NCBI RefSeq assembly: GCF_023734775.1
Contig: NZ_AP025733.1
Location: 186,001-250,000, forward strand
Source: Nostoc cf. commune SO-36
GTDB taxonomy: Bacteria; Cyanobacteriota; Cyanobacteriia; Cyanobacteriales; Nostocaceae
Length of the DNA: 64,000 bases
Direction: 5' to 3'
The first letter of the stretch is position 1. Each line of letters opens with the position of its first letter. The translations under genes were made by a program, and so were the position numbers. Below the pieces are notes generated by a model. That model did not search any database, had not been told where the DNA came from, and saw only the letters and a program-made list of their open reading frames with translations. Shown here one piece after another: positions 36,839-45,699 of the stretch.

Positions 36839-37165
36839 GGTGATCGGGGTGTTGCTGAATTAAGAGATGACTCGAGGTAATTTGCGATCTATTTAACCGT
36901 TAAGTTATGAGCGAACACTCTTAAGATTACTGTCTACTTTCCTAAAAAATGAGCGATCTTATTTATACTTAACCTTCGCTAATTGCTGATGGTGAGCCAA
37001 TATGGAACGCATATCTGGGGCAATGGCTCTTCTTTGGGTTAAGTTTGCAGACGGGTGTACGTCTGTGGTGTGCGATTGGTTGGTTACGGCGTAGCTCATG
37101 CCCTCACAATGCTCACGTCTGTAAATTGCGCTCGTTGCACTCCCGCTCAAGGATTGCTCTAAGCA
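36839..37165. other. Intergenic region in the cargo
   Basis: A minus-strand frame at 36,959-37,150 has no family and no ribosome binding site. I see no supported gene here. Confidence 0.35.
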
Positions 37166-37825
37166 TTACTCAAAAGTGACATTCGCTGTCCGTTCAAACA
37201 CTACCGAAAGATTATTTGCTGGCATTTGGTAAGCCTGTTGAAGGCTCAAATGCTCTAGCCTAGCTGCTGCCACTACATCATCTAAGTTACGCACACCCCA
37301 CTCTGGGTTTTGAACACGCAAATATTCATCAAATGCGGCATTACTTAATGCTGTATGTTCTCCACCTTGTTTAAAAGGCCCATATAAATAAAGGATACCT
37401 CCTACTGGTAAGATACGACCTGCACCTGCCATTAGTCCCAGACAAGCTGACCACGCTGAAATATGAATCATGTTGATATTGACGATGGCGACAATTGGTG
37501 AGTTATTGGGCAACTCGGTTACTGTTTCCTTCTCCACTGCCCATACTGCTTCTCTAGCATCAAGCTCCAGTGGTGGATAAACGTTTTTACATCCATTATG
37601 TTCAGTCCATGCAACAATGCTGGCTCTTGCTTGTGGATTTGCATCTGTTGGCAACCACATACAATCTATGAGTCTAGACGCAAAATAGACTGCGTGTTCA
37701 CCTGTTCCACTAGCAATTTCTAAGACCGTACCACTGCTAGGTAATACTTTTAAAAGTATTTCTAGAATTGCTTCGCGGTTGCGTTCGGTTGCCGGGGCAT
37801 ATTGTCGTGCGTCTTGTGGTGTCAT
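37166..37825 (-). CDS. DUF938-family SAM-dependent methyltransferase-like protein
   Basis: A 219-residue protein beginning MTPQDARQYAPATERNREAI, the family signature. The SAM-binding motif is VLEIASGTGEHAVYFA (residues 35-50). A second motif is NINMIHISAWSACLGLMAGA. The substrate of DUF938 proteins is not known to me. The reading frame is intact. Confidence 0.85.
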   Translation of the reverse strand: MTPQDARQYAPATERNREAILEILLKVLPSSGTVLEIASGTGEHAVYFASRLIDCMWLPTDANPQARASIVAWTEHNGCKNVYPPLELDAREAVWAVEKETVTELPNNSPIVAIVNINMIHISAWSACLGLMAGAGRILPVGGILYLYGPFKQGGEHTALSNAAFDEYLRVQNPEWGVRNLDDVVAAARLEHLSLQQAYQMPANNLSVVFERTANVTFE

Positions 37826-38000
37826 CTGTATCGTTGTAACTACCTTATCCGATCCTAATGCCAGTTAAGCTACTCAAAGCATTCGACCGCCAAGATGAAC
37901 ATCTGAACGAATCGCACAACTACCCCGCCCATCTAAGAAGATGGACAAAGCAATACATCCAAACACCTTGAAGAACCTGAGTAACATAGAATCTGCCCCC

Positions 38001-38073
38001 CTTAAAATGATTATCATTCTTGAGAAAACCTGTCTCTTGTTTTTCTTGGAATAATTTATTCTTTGGAAGTCCC
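38001..38073. mobile_element. Right-end remnant of the ISAzo13-like element
   Basis: Identical over 73 bases to 33,061-33,133, including AATGATTATCATT (38,006-38,018) and the terminal GGAAGTCCC. It forms the right boundary of the composite unit. The rest of this IS copy is absent. Confidence 0.85.
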
Positions 38074-39614
38074 CCAAGCTAGTTCAACTATTTCAAGAAT
38101 TGCGTCGGCTGCTACAAAATCAGGGCACAGTGTGGTTAATTATTGGGGAAACCCGGAAGTCAATAGCAGCAGACATCAGCATCATAGAGAATTTGATTTC
38201 GGCTCTCAAAGCTAATGGTTGGCTACTACGAAAAGATATAGTTTGGGTTAAACCAGACAAACCGGGCGAACGTGATGACCATATCCTGCTGTTTAGCAAG
38301 ACCGAGCATTTCTATTACAATGCCGAGGTACTGCCGAGCGATGTACTACATATTAACCGTGAAGCGGCACTTCCAGGCTATGGTTTTGATCCTTTACCAA
38401 CACAACTTATCGAGTCTTGCCTTCTGGCTGGTTCACAAGTAGGAGATACCATCCTCGATCCCTTCTGTGGCTCAGGAACAGTAGGCTTTGTAACCTTGAA
38501 GCATGAGCGAAAGTTTATTGGGATTGAACTGAGTTCCTATTATCTGGAAATTGCTTGGAAACGCCTTGAAGAGTTAAGAGAGTTAACCCCGTCAGTTATT
38601 GTCGCAGATGAAGGGGCAGAAATTGTTACTGCTGTGGAAAGTATAATACCTGATACAAAAACAGTCTCTCCCTCTGTTATGGGATCTTCCATCGAAACAG
38701 CAAAGTCACTTACAGGGGAGATATCAATCTCAGCAACCCAGATGTTACCCGCAGAGAGCAAAAATAGCGATTCTGTCAAAGCAAGTGTTTATGATAGCAA
38801 ATCAGGATCTTTAGTTTATGCTATGGGAACAATAGGATACGACTTTGGTAGCGAAGCAAGAAAAGATTCTTTAGTACAAGATGGTAGACTAGCGCAAGAA
38901 GATTCCTGGAACCCGCTAGATCCTCGCCAGCTTCTAGCTAATTTTGAAGCTCAACCTTGGGAATCAGGCTCGATTATTTGGACACTCAACCAGGAAGCAA
39001 CCCCAGTTTATGCGATTCAACCTGCTGGCCCTTATGCGCCAAAAGGTTATGAAATGCTGCGCCAATTCCTGAGTGAGCAACTAGATGAGGGAGTAGAGCG
39101 GGTTTCCATTCCTGGAATCAGCATTGGCAGTATCAAGCTCCAGTCAGGGATAACAGTACCTAGAATAGTCCCGACAATTCGGGGGATGTACAGTTGGTCT
39201 ACTACCGCTTTAATCAGAAGCGTTTTAGGTGAACCTCCAGCAGATAACGCCGCACGACAAGATTACGAGGATAGAGCCGAAGGGATTCAGAATTTTCTTG
39301 ACCGCATCTATTATGAACTGCGTAACTTGGGCAAAACACCCCAAGAGCGTGCCATCAATTACGCAGCGACCAATGCCTTCCAATTAGCACAAGTATTCCA
39401 ACAAGCAGCGAATGAAAATATGCAGCTCGACACCATTGAGGTGGAAAAGAGTCCCTTATGTCGTCCTGAGTCTGAGTGTTGGGATGTGAAACTCGCATTT
39501 TTTGACCCAGAAAGACAGAATCAGCGCGCTCGTAAGGTGTATCGCTTTACTGTGGATGTCAGTGATGAGGTTCCGGTCACTATTGGTCGTCTTCGTTCTT
39601 GGTCAATGTTTTAA
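38074..39614 (+). pseudogene. Methyltransferase C-terminal part fused to a PatG-type C-terminal domain
   Basis: This is the 3' part of the gene begun at 31,367. It holds motif I LDPFCGSGTVGF, the helper motif GGL/TQLIESCLLA and IGIELSSYYLEIAWKRLEEL, in the order IV then I of beta-class methyltransferases. After an 80-residue Ser/Thr-rich linker comes the 265-residue PatG-type domain (LVYAMGTIGYDFGSEARKDS to the end). The intact protein would have 569 residues. A frame with an internal ATG at 38,100 could still be translated but would lack motif IV. Confidence 0.75.
38817..39613 (+). repeat. Direct repeat encoding the PatG-type C-terminal domain, copy 2
   Basis: Second copy of the 797-bp repeat at 27,510-28,306. 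The encoded domains differ at 8 of about 265 residues. Confidence 0.85.
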
Positions 39615-39818
39615 CGTGACATCCTCCAAAGCACTGGAATATACTCGGCTAATGCAATTACGCCATTGAACCAAGATGCTTGCACATTCGGAAATTAAGG
39701 TTCTTAACGATTATTCTGCAAAGAGATTGTGACAGTTAAGGGTGCGGAATGTGGGTTAGAAATATTTCCCAGTGCATACTGCACTAAGGGATATACTTAA
39801 TCAGTCCGCATCGCTAAA

Positions 39819-40034
39819 CTAAATCGGCTCTACATGATCCAATACAGATTCATCAGCGATAATCTGTGTTCGGGTGCTAAGTAATGTAACCTGTATATCC
39901 ACTTCAGGGAAATTAATGCCTAACTGGTCACATATTTCCCTTATTTTTCTTTCTTGAGAAGTTATCTCTTGTTGGGTATGAGTAAAATGTCCATACCCTT
40001 CTGATTCCCAAGAACTAACAATTATTTTCGCCAT
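39819..40034 (-). CDS. Small hypothetical protein
   Basis: The likely start is the ATG for MAKIIVSSWESEGYGHFTHT (71 residues), two codons after an earlier ATG. The protein is soluble, alternating polar and hydrophobic residues. No family recognised. Confidence 0.5.
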   Translation of the reverse strand: MAKIIVSSWESEGYGHFTHTQQEITSQERKIREICDQLGINFPEVDIQVTLLSTRTQIIADESVLDHVEPI

Positions 40035-40111
40035 ATTCACTCGTTATTTTAATTTTCAACGATAAAAAATTACCACAAAACTACTATTAAAGAAGCTTTG
40101 TGGTAATTCGT

Positions 40112-40681
40112 TTATAAATGTCGCCAGAACTTCTTACTGATAGTCTTAAGACTGACAACTGCCGTTTCTGCTGCTGCTTCAGGGGCATGACCAACAGCTA
40201 CCACAGCGACAATTGGTGCAGATGTCGCTAACAGAGAGTTGAGTAACTCTCGCTGATAGTCAATATCTTCTACTGTGCGGTAAACTCTGTGGTAATCTAT
40301 CTGCATCCCCAAAGGTGTTGGGACAATTTTCAGATACTCATTAAGAGCAGATATGTAAGTATCACCAAAGTTCCTGTTTGCAACAGCCAGGCGTATAGTG
40401 TTTAGTAATTGTATCGCTCGTCTGATATCTGAAATACTTCGATCGCCATCCATTTGTGGCTGACTTTCTCTGTAGCCCTTAGATTTTTTTTCGGCTACCA
40501 GATTGTGAAATTTAAAGACAGCCTGCTGATGGTTCAAGAGAGAATGTACTTTCTTCTGGGAATTGTAACCCACTCGTCCCCATTCAACAGTCAAACTACT
40601 GCCTTCAACTTTCGCACTCCAGAATTTGTTACTGTTGTTAACAGCGTCAACAAAAACAAGATATGTTTCCATAGTTTTCAT
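40112..40681 (-). CDS. WGR-domain protein
   Basis: Chosen start MKTMETYLVFVDAVNNSNKF at 40,681, which avoids overlap with the upstream gene. Residues 4-75 form a WGR domain with the hallmark VEWGRVGY and the following YxSHxxA-like region (HQQAVFKFHNLVAEKKSKGY). WGR domains bind nucleic acids in PARP-type proteins and occur alone in bacterial mobile DNA. The remaining 110 residues are unassigned. It is the last gene of the Ycf46-like operon. Confidence 0.7.
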   Translation of the reverse strand: MKTMETYLVFVDAVNNSNKFWSAKVEGSSLTVEWGRVGYNSQKKVHSLLNHQQAVFKFHNLVAEKKSKGYRESQPQMDGDRSISDIRRAIQLLNTIRLAVANRNFGDTYISALNEYLKIVPTPLGMQIDYHRVYRTVEDIDYQRELLNSLLATSAPIVAVVAVGHAPEAAAETAVVSLKTISKKFWRHL

Positions 40682-40692
40682 GCTGTAATTAG

Positions 40693-41178
40693 TTATTGAA
40701 TCGTCAATAATCGGGCATTGCCCCAACGCAATTGATGTTGTAAAGCTTCAAGTATCGTTTCTGCTTCGTGCGCTGTTAGTCCATTTAGCTCAGAACAGAG
40801 ATTTATTAACACTTCTGGAATACCATCACACAGGAATCTCTCAAAGTCTCCATCTTTCAAAGCTTCTGTTAAAGAATAATCTTCAGGAGTACATATTCGC
40901 TGCATAAAAACATATTGCGACAAAGTTGTACGTAGCATAAGTTTGGTTTTTCTGTCCAGTTGTTCTAAATATGCACCATGTTTTTCAACTAACTGGTCGA
41001 TTTTTTCGGTTTGACCGTAATAAGTTACCAAGTCTGTATTTGCCATTTTATTTTCCTTGAAATTAGAAATATCATTGTCAATCCAAGCCAATTCACTCTC
41101 TTTTTGGCGTAGCAATTGTCTCTTTTGAGTAATGCGATTTCTCTTGAACACGACAGGAGAAATCGCGGACTTTATCAA
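40693..41178 (-). CDS. Hypothetical helical protein in the ATPase operon
   Basis: The frame is open from a TTG at 41,178 that overlaps the ATPase stop (161 residues). An internal ATG at 41,046 (MANTDLVTYYGQTEKIDQLV) has a better AAGGAAAATAAA site and would give 117 residues. The protein is helical and acidic. Function unknown. Confidence 0.55.
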   Translation of the reverse strand: MIKSAISPVVFKRNRITQKRQLLRQKESELAWIDNDISNFKENKMANTDLVTYYGQTEKIDQLVEKHGAYLEQLDRKTKLMLRTTLSQYVFMQRICTPEDYSLTEALKDGDFERFLCDGIPEVLINLCSELNGLTAHEAETILEALQHQLRWGNARLLTIQ

Positions 41179-42797
41179 TTCATGTTGGGAAACTTGGCAG
41201 CACGTAAAGACTGAGTTTTCGCCGCAACCACAGGACTACTAGCCCGTCGTGCGGTAGATGCCCACACCTGCATTCGCTCAACTGCCGCCGCATCCTGAAT
41301 GGCAAGCGGGGTAATGGTTTGACGACAATTCTCTAAATCATTAAGCGTCACCCGTTGCGGTCTACCCTCATCAAATGCCAGCAGAGCAGCTTCCGAAGCA
41401 AGGGTTTCCAGTTCTGCTCCTGAAAACTTTGCGGTATTTGCAGCGATCGCTTCCAAATACTCGGATTCCAGGTGAATGCCAAAGCGTTGTAGGTGGATTT
41501 GGAGAATTTGAACCCGTTCTGGTTCTGTGGGAAGATCAACAAAGAAAGATTCGTCAAATCTTCCCTTCCTCTTGAATTCACTTGGTAGTGCTGATGGGTC
41601 ATTGCAGGTTGCAACTATAAATACCCCAGTAGTGCATTCAGCCATAAACGTAAGGAAAATACCGAGGATGCGTTGGGAAACACCGCTTGTATCGCCCTGA
41701 CCTGAAAGTGCTTTTTCGACTTCATCAATTGATAAAACACAAGGTGCGATCGCCTCTGCTGTTTTCAATGCACGTTTAACATTACCTTCGGACTCGCCAA
41801 CTAGTGAACCTAGAAGGGATGCAATATCAAGTTGGAGCAGTGGTAAATTGAGTATACTAGCGATGTTTTTGGCGCAAATCGACTTACCTGTTCCGGGCGG
41901 CCCTGCAAGTAAGATACCTTTTGGTTGAGGCAGGTGTAGCTCACGCGCCTCTTGCGTAAACAGACGGCGGCGACGATTCAACCATTCGCGTAGCAAATCC
42001 AAACCCCCAAAGGGAATGGTAGCTGGTTTCCCCAACTCAATACCCATTTGAGACAATAGCCGAGTTTTGTACTCGACGGCTTTGGGGATGAAATCAGCAT
42101 CAACGATGACACCATCATTAGTTAAGTTTTCTTTGACTGTTAACCGCAGAAAATCACTGATTTCTTCTAAGGTTAAACCCAGTGCTGCACGAGAAAGAGT
42201 TTCTTTTTCAGCATGTTCCAAGGAAATAGTAAAAGTCAATTCTTGTTCAATAGCAGACTGTTGTAAGTCATGCAAATAAGAATTGATGTGTTCAAGTATT
42301 TGGTCAATACTAGGTAAAGGGACTTCACAATAAGGGATCAATCTGACTAGGGATTCGTGTAATTGTATGTTTTGACCTAACAGAACAATGCGTTTATCTG
42401 TGGGTTTTAACCTGTGGTAAAGGTTTTTTACCTTGCTTAAAATCTCCCAACTCAATTGGGGTGAGTTCTTAGCAATGAAGGGATGAATGTCTCCGAGGAT
42501 AAATACACCATTCCCACTAAAATTAGCAATGTAGTCGAAAACGAAGAGTATTGGATCAGCGTGGGGTGGTCTTTTGTACTCTGCAACTTGCTTAAACACC
42601 AATCCCCCATCTGCTGCGATTAAACATTGCTCTAAGGTTGATACTCCCAGATTCCAGAAGAACACTGGACTTGATAGCTTGCTAGATGCCTCTGTAGTCA
42701 ACCACTGAATAATCGTTGCTTCATCAGGCGAAAGCACATCAACAGCAGCGATAGGAATTTGTGAATCGAGCGTGGAGAGAAGATTTGAGAGTTTCAT
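41175..42797 (-). CDS. Ycf46-like AAA+ ATPase
   Basis: A 540-residue protein. The N-terminal 250 residues form the degenerate ATPase-like half typical of Ycf46 proteins. The C-terminal AAA+ module has Walker A AGPPGTGKSICAKN (Lys305), Walker B VLSIDEVEKAL (Asp358, Glu359) and the arginine-finger region EFKRKGRFDESFFVDLP. The genes downstream in reading order and upstream (DUF2997, DUF1257) match the known neighbourhood of this ATPase in cyanobacteria. Its substrate is unknown. Confidence 0.8.
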   Translation of the reverse strand: MKLSNLLSTLDSQIPIAAVDVLSPDEATIIQWLTTEASSKLSSPVFFWNLGVSTLEQCLIAADGGLVFKQVAEYKRPPHADPILFVFDYIANFSGNGVFILGDIHPFIAKNSPQLSWEILSKVKNLYHRLKPTDKRIVLLGQNIQLHESLVRLIPYCEVPLPSIDQILEHINSYLHDLQQSAIEQELTFTISLEHAEKETLSRAALGLTLEEISDFLRLTVKENLTNDGVIVDADFIPKAVEYKTRLLSQMGIELGKPATIPFGGLDLLREWLNRRRRLFTQEARELHLPQPKGILLAGPPGTGKSICAKNIASILNLPLLQLDIASLLGSLVGESEGNVKRALKTAEAIAPCVLSIDEVEKALSGQGDTSGVSQRILGIFLTFMAECTTGVFIVATCNDPSALPSEFKRKGRFDESFFVDLPTEPERVQILQIHLQRFGIHLESEYLEAIAANTAKFSGAELETLASEAALLAFDEGRPQRVTLNDLENCRQTITPLAIQDAAAVERMQVWASTARRASSPVVAAKTQSLRAAKFPNMN

Positions 42798-42825
42798 GGC
42801 AGATTTCAGATAACTTCAATTAATT

Positions 42826-42836
42826 TTGGCGAAGCC
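42826..42836. promoter_or_regulatory. Recurrent motif TTGGCGAAGCC upstream of the ATPase gene
   Basis: TTGGCGAAGCC occurs 29 bases before the ATPase start. The same motif (A or T in the centre) is found upstream of minus-strand genes at 11,503, 46,287 and 48,861. It may be a plasmid-wide control element or an interspersed repeat. Confidence 0.35.
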
Positions 42837-42843
42837 TTTATGA

Positions 42844-43104
42844 TCAGCAGTTACCAGCCGAGTTAAGACTGGTAACTGATGACTGATTACTGACGCAAAC
42901 GTGTTTGATTACTGTTCGTAGTCCGAAGTTGTTGTGTTGGGTTTGGGCTTCATCTTTAAACGTGCGATCACTCTCGCTCACAACTCCCAATGCCTCCTCA
43001 AACGGCTGTGTCGCTGACAAGCAACTCAAGCCCTCAAATCCCTCCGCCTCCACTCGAACTTCACCTGTAGCCGAGTCAAAATGAATCAAAACTGAACGTT
43101 CCAT
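42844..43104 (-). CDS. DUF2997-like small protein
   Basis: An 86-residue protein. The first 35 residues (MERSVLIHFDSATGEVRVEA EGFEG) match DUF2997, a small family encoded beside DUF1257 and the Ycf46-like ATPase. The C-terminal tail is family-variable. It sits 2 bases after the DUF1257 gene. Confidence 0.7.
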   Translation of the reverse strand: MERSVLIHFDSATGEVRVEAEGFEGLSCLSATQPFEEALGVVSESDRTFKDEAQTQHNNFGLRTVIKHVCVSNQSSVTSLNSAGNC

Positions 43105-43106
43105 AT

Positions 43107-43556
43107 TTATCTCCTTACATATTGTTGAACTTCTTGATGTCCGGCAAAAGTCAGCCGTAGAGTTTGCACGCTCCCGTTGGTTTCTTCAGCGATCGCACAT
43201 TCACCTAACCTTTCTTGTAACTCGGCGGCTTTAGCTCTCACCATCCGTTGTCCATAAGGCAGCATTAATTTATTGCTGAAAAAGTCTTTGCCTAACTTTG
43301 GAACTGTTTCAAAACTGTCGTGTATTATCTCGTACACGCCGCTTGAGGCGTTCCATTTGAACCCGATATCTGCACGGCCTTTTATAGTGCGACCAGACAC
43401 GATGATTTCAGCACTTTTCCCTTGAGAGCCACCGTAGTATCCTTTTAGTGGCTGTGGTGAGGAGTGAACTTGCGGTGATAGCTTTAGATCCGTGAGGGCT
43501 TGTACTAAACATTCGCGGTTAGTAAGTTTGGTTTTAACGGTTGAGAAGTGTGACAC
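43107..43556 (-). CDS. DUF1257 (Ycf35-like) protein
   Basis: A 149-residue protein starting MSHFSTVKTKLTNRECLVQA L, the clear signature of DUF1257/Ycf35. It is known from cyanobacteria and plastids and is usually encoded with DUF2997 and the ATPase, but its role is not known to me. Start and stop positions fit the operon. Confidence 0.8.
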   Translation of the reverse strand: MSHFSTVKTKLTNRECLVQALTDLKLSPQVHSSPQPLKGYYGGSQGKSAEIIVSGRTIKGRADIGFKWNASSGVYEIIHDSFETVPKLGKDFFSNKLMLPYGQRMVRAKAAELQERLGECAIAEETNGSVQTLRLTFAGHQEVQQYVRR

Positions 43557-43699
43557 AAGTTATCTCCAAGCTTTAAAAATTGGTTTGAGAAATAGTAAAA
43601 GTGCGATATTCTTTTGGAGGTGAACACCCCAGAGGTAAACACCACATTTCCAATTCATTAGCTAGTCTTGAGCGATGTAACTCCGCCCAAGACTGTTTT

Positions 43700-44773
43700 T
43701 TACCTAAACTTGAACGACATGACCGTAGCTTTCGACAAGCCCACATCAGAGCTTGCAAGCTGTTGCAGATTGCGTTGTTCATCTAATAGCTTGGTGCGAA
43801 TCTCTTGCATCTTTTGTTGCAATTGAGTACGCCCCTCACTACCAAGATTCTTCGACTCAATCGCCGGATCATTAACAATCGAGTCAATGTGCGCCATCAT
43901 TTGTTGCAGAGTGCTACCGGCTTCTTGGTCAGCATTCGCTAGTAGCACTTGAACCTTCATCAGATGGCGTTCCATTTTTCTTTTAAACTGGACTGGCTTG
44001 CGCCCTGGCTCCCAGTCAGCCAACTCTTCAAGCAATTGGGCAGCGAGTTGTTCACCACCAGCCAAAGCCGATTCCCTTAGTCGCTGCTCCAGATTTTGGT
44101 CATACTGTTGTATGAATCGCGTGATTTGCTCCAAGCATTCGGCTTGTTTATGGTCGAGTTGTTCGGATAGGGCAGGTATAATCACTGGGCGACCGATAAT
44201 TACTTGGAGATAATCTTCAAGGTCAGTCAGAGTCGGAAAAGCCATTATTAAGTTGGCTTTGACTGATTCTTGCTTATCGTGAGGTAATTCCCAAGTGTTA
44301 AGTGAGAGAAACTGGTCAATTCGCTCTTGATAATCAAGCAACCCAGCTTCATAATCAGCTTTTAATTGATTGCGTAAACCAGGGGCAATGTTGTCTCTAA
44401 TGTTGATTAACTGATTCCAAACAAGTGGAGCCAAATCAATCGGACAAATCCAATCGCCAGTATCAGCAGACATCCACTCTTGGACTGAAGCAATCTCTTG
44501 CCTCAATTGGGCAGCAGCTTCATCCAGCTTTTTGAATACCTTAATACCCCGCAAACCAACTTCAGAATTAGTCACTTTTACTAGGTCTGACTCAATTTCC
44601 GACACTTCAGCTTTTAGCACATCTGACCATTTTGGAGCAGCAGACTTTGTACTTTTCTTTAACTGAATCCTAAACCTAATGCGGGTTTTATTTAACTGTA
44701 AGAAATTATGGGGTTCAACCACTGCATCAGTGAGAAATACTTCGGTAGAGACACGATCAATTGCTTGTACCAT
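43700..44773 (-). CDS. Coiled-coil protein of the ATPase operon
   Basis: A 357-residue, mostly helical protein with long charged helices (residues 110-340) and no membrane segment. The ribosome binding site GAGGTGAATAATA precedes its ATG and also follows the stop of the small gene upstream. It is typical of cyanobacterial plasmid operons with DUF1257; no function known. Confidence 0.6.
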   Translation of the reverse strand: MVQAIDRVSTEVFLTDAVVEPHNFLQLNKTRIRFRIQLKKSTKSAAPKWSDVLKAEVSEIESDLVKVTNSEVGLRGIKVFKKLDEAAAQLRQEIASVQEWMSADTGDWICPIDLAPLVWNQLINIRDNIAPGLRNQLKADYEAGLLDYQERIDQFLSLNTWELPHDKQESVKANLIMAFPTLTDLEDYLQVIIGRPVIIPALSEQLDHKQAECLEQITRFIQQYDQNLEQRLRESALAGGEQLAAQLLEELADWEPGRKPVQFKRKMERHLMKVQVLLANADQEAGSTLQQMMAHIDSIVNDPAIESKNLGSEGRTQLQQKMQEIRTKLLDEQRNLQQLASSDVGLSKATVMSFKFR

Positions 44774-44784
44774 TATTATTCACC

Positions 44785-44937
44785 TCAATCATTATTTTTC
44801 ACTTTCAATTCAGCGAAGCTTTCTTTGTGAGTATTTCTCAATTTGTGAATACCTGTAGTAGCTCTATAGATTACTTTTGTAGAGCTTTCTTGTAGCCGAA
44901 TATGCCTTTTAATGACTGGTGGTTTATGTATTGACAT
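44785..44937 (-). CDS. 50-residue basic small protein
   Basis: ATG at 44,935-44,937, MSIHKPPVIKRHIRLQESST and on, ending TGA just before the ribosome binding site of the next gene. The tight fit between two genes supports it. It is Lys/Arg/His-rich and could bind nucleic acid (inference). No family recognised. Confidence 0.5.
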   Translation of the reverse strand: MSIHKPPVIKRHIRLQESSTKVIYRATTGIHKLRNTHKESFAELKVKNND

Positions 44938-44940
44938 GGC

Positions 44941-45210
44941 TCAAAATAATTGAAGTTGCTGCGAATTGTTCTGTACCACAGGCTTTTGATAAACCATGCC
45001 TTCGACTTCATAGCAACGGGTCATGAGTTTGTTTCGATTTAGTGGAAAGCTGGCTTTTTTCCTTTGATTAGGTAGAGGTAAAAACAGATATTGTGGATGT
45101 TGTATACTACCTGTATCACCCAGATATCGACAAAGCGTACCGTTGATTTGGTAGACCTTTGATGAGCTTAAGAGTGTCGCGTCATACACTTTGATCAAAT
45201 TTTTTTCCAT
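44941..45210 (-). CDS. Hypothetical protein
   Basis: An 89-residue soluble protein (MEKNLIKVYDATLLSSSKVY and on). It starts the same gene cluster and ends 3 bases before the 50-residue gene. No domain recognised. Confidence 0.5.
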   Translation of the reverse strand: MEKNLIKVYDATLLSSSKVYQINGTLCRYLGDTGSIQHPQYLFLPLPNQRKKASFPLNRNKLMTRCYEVEGMVYQKPVVQNNSQQLQLF

Positions 45211-45329
45211 CTGATTAGCATTGAAGTAGAGTGTGCGATAATCTTTTGTGGAATCGATTTTTCTCTACAGTCAACTTTAATCAGTTTGACTGTAGAGTTT
45301 TTCACGTATAATGTAATTTTCCGATTCTT

Positions 45330-45602
45330 TCAAAGATAGAAATGCTCGAAAATCTGGTTTAATTTTGACTTTGATTCATCTGGTAATGCCTTAAAATCAA
45401 ACTCCTCTGAGTCCCAAACTTCATCAACACTATTGGACTCATCAATAACATTTGCAATTAAACAAGATTCGTCGCTGTAATCCCAACCGTTAGCTAAAAG
45501 CCACGGCAGAATTCCGTCAGATTGCAGTAGTTTTTCAACGTCGAACGAGTCGGAAAACTGTTGTAAGTTTTCGATATTGGGGTGAACGATTGTAGTAGTC
45601 AT
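45330..45602 (-). CDS. Small acidic protein
   Basis: A 90-residue protein, rich in Asp, Glu and Ser, with an N-terminal part typical of short regulatory or immunity proteins but with no recognised family. Confidence 0.5.
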   Translation of the reverse strand: MTTTIVHPNIENLQQFSDSFDVEKLLQSDGILPWLLANGWDYSDESCLIANVIDESNSVDEVWDSEEFDFKALPDESKSKLNQIFEHFYL

Positions 45603-45699
45603 CTGTGATTAGTTGTGAATAGTTGAACAGCACGTATTAGCTGTAGATAAAGCTTGAGTAACTTATAACTACAGTCTCTCAAGCCCTGTTTACAACAGC

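Larger units (their letters stand above)
31539..38073. mobile_element. Composite transposon inside the methyltransferase gene
   Basis: The unit starts with a complete ISAzo13-like copy (31,539-33,133) and ends with the right 73 bases of the same IS (38,001-38,073). Outer ends are GGGACTTCC and GGAAGTCCC. CCA stands on both sides (31,536-31,538 and 38,074-38,076), and removing the unit with one CCA restores the gene exactly. Cargo is 4.9 kb of genes with a different base composition in part. Excision of the unit is not implied to occur. Confidence 0.75.

Noticed and set aside
36959..37150. Minus-strand ORF of 63 residues in the transposon cargo
   Set aside because: No ribosome binding site, no family, and composition like the surrounding noncoding DNA.
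43573..43782. Minus-strand ORF between the DUF1257 gene and the coiled-coil gene
   Set aside because: It overlaps the end of the coiled-coil gene in another frame and has a random residue mix.
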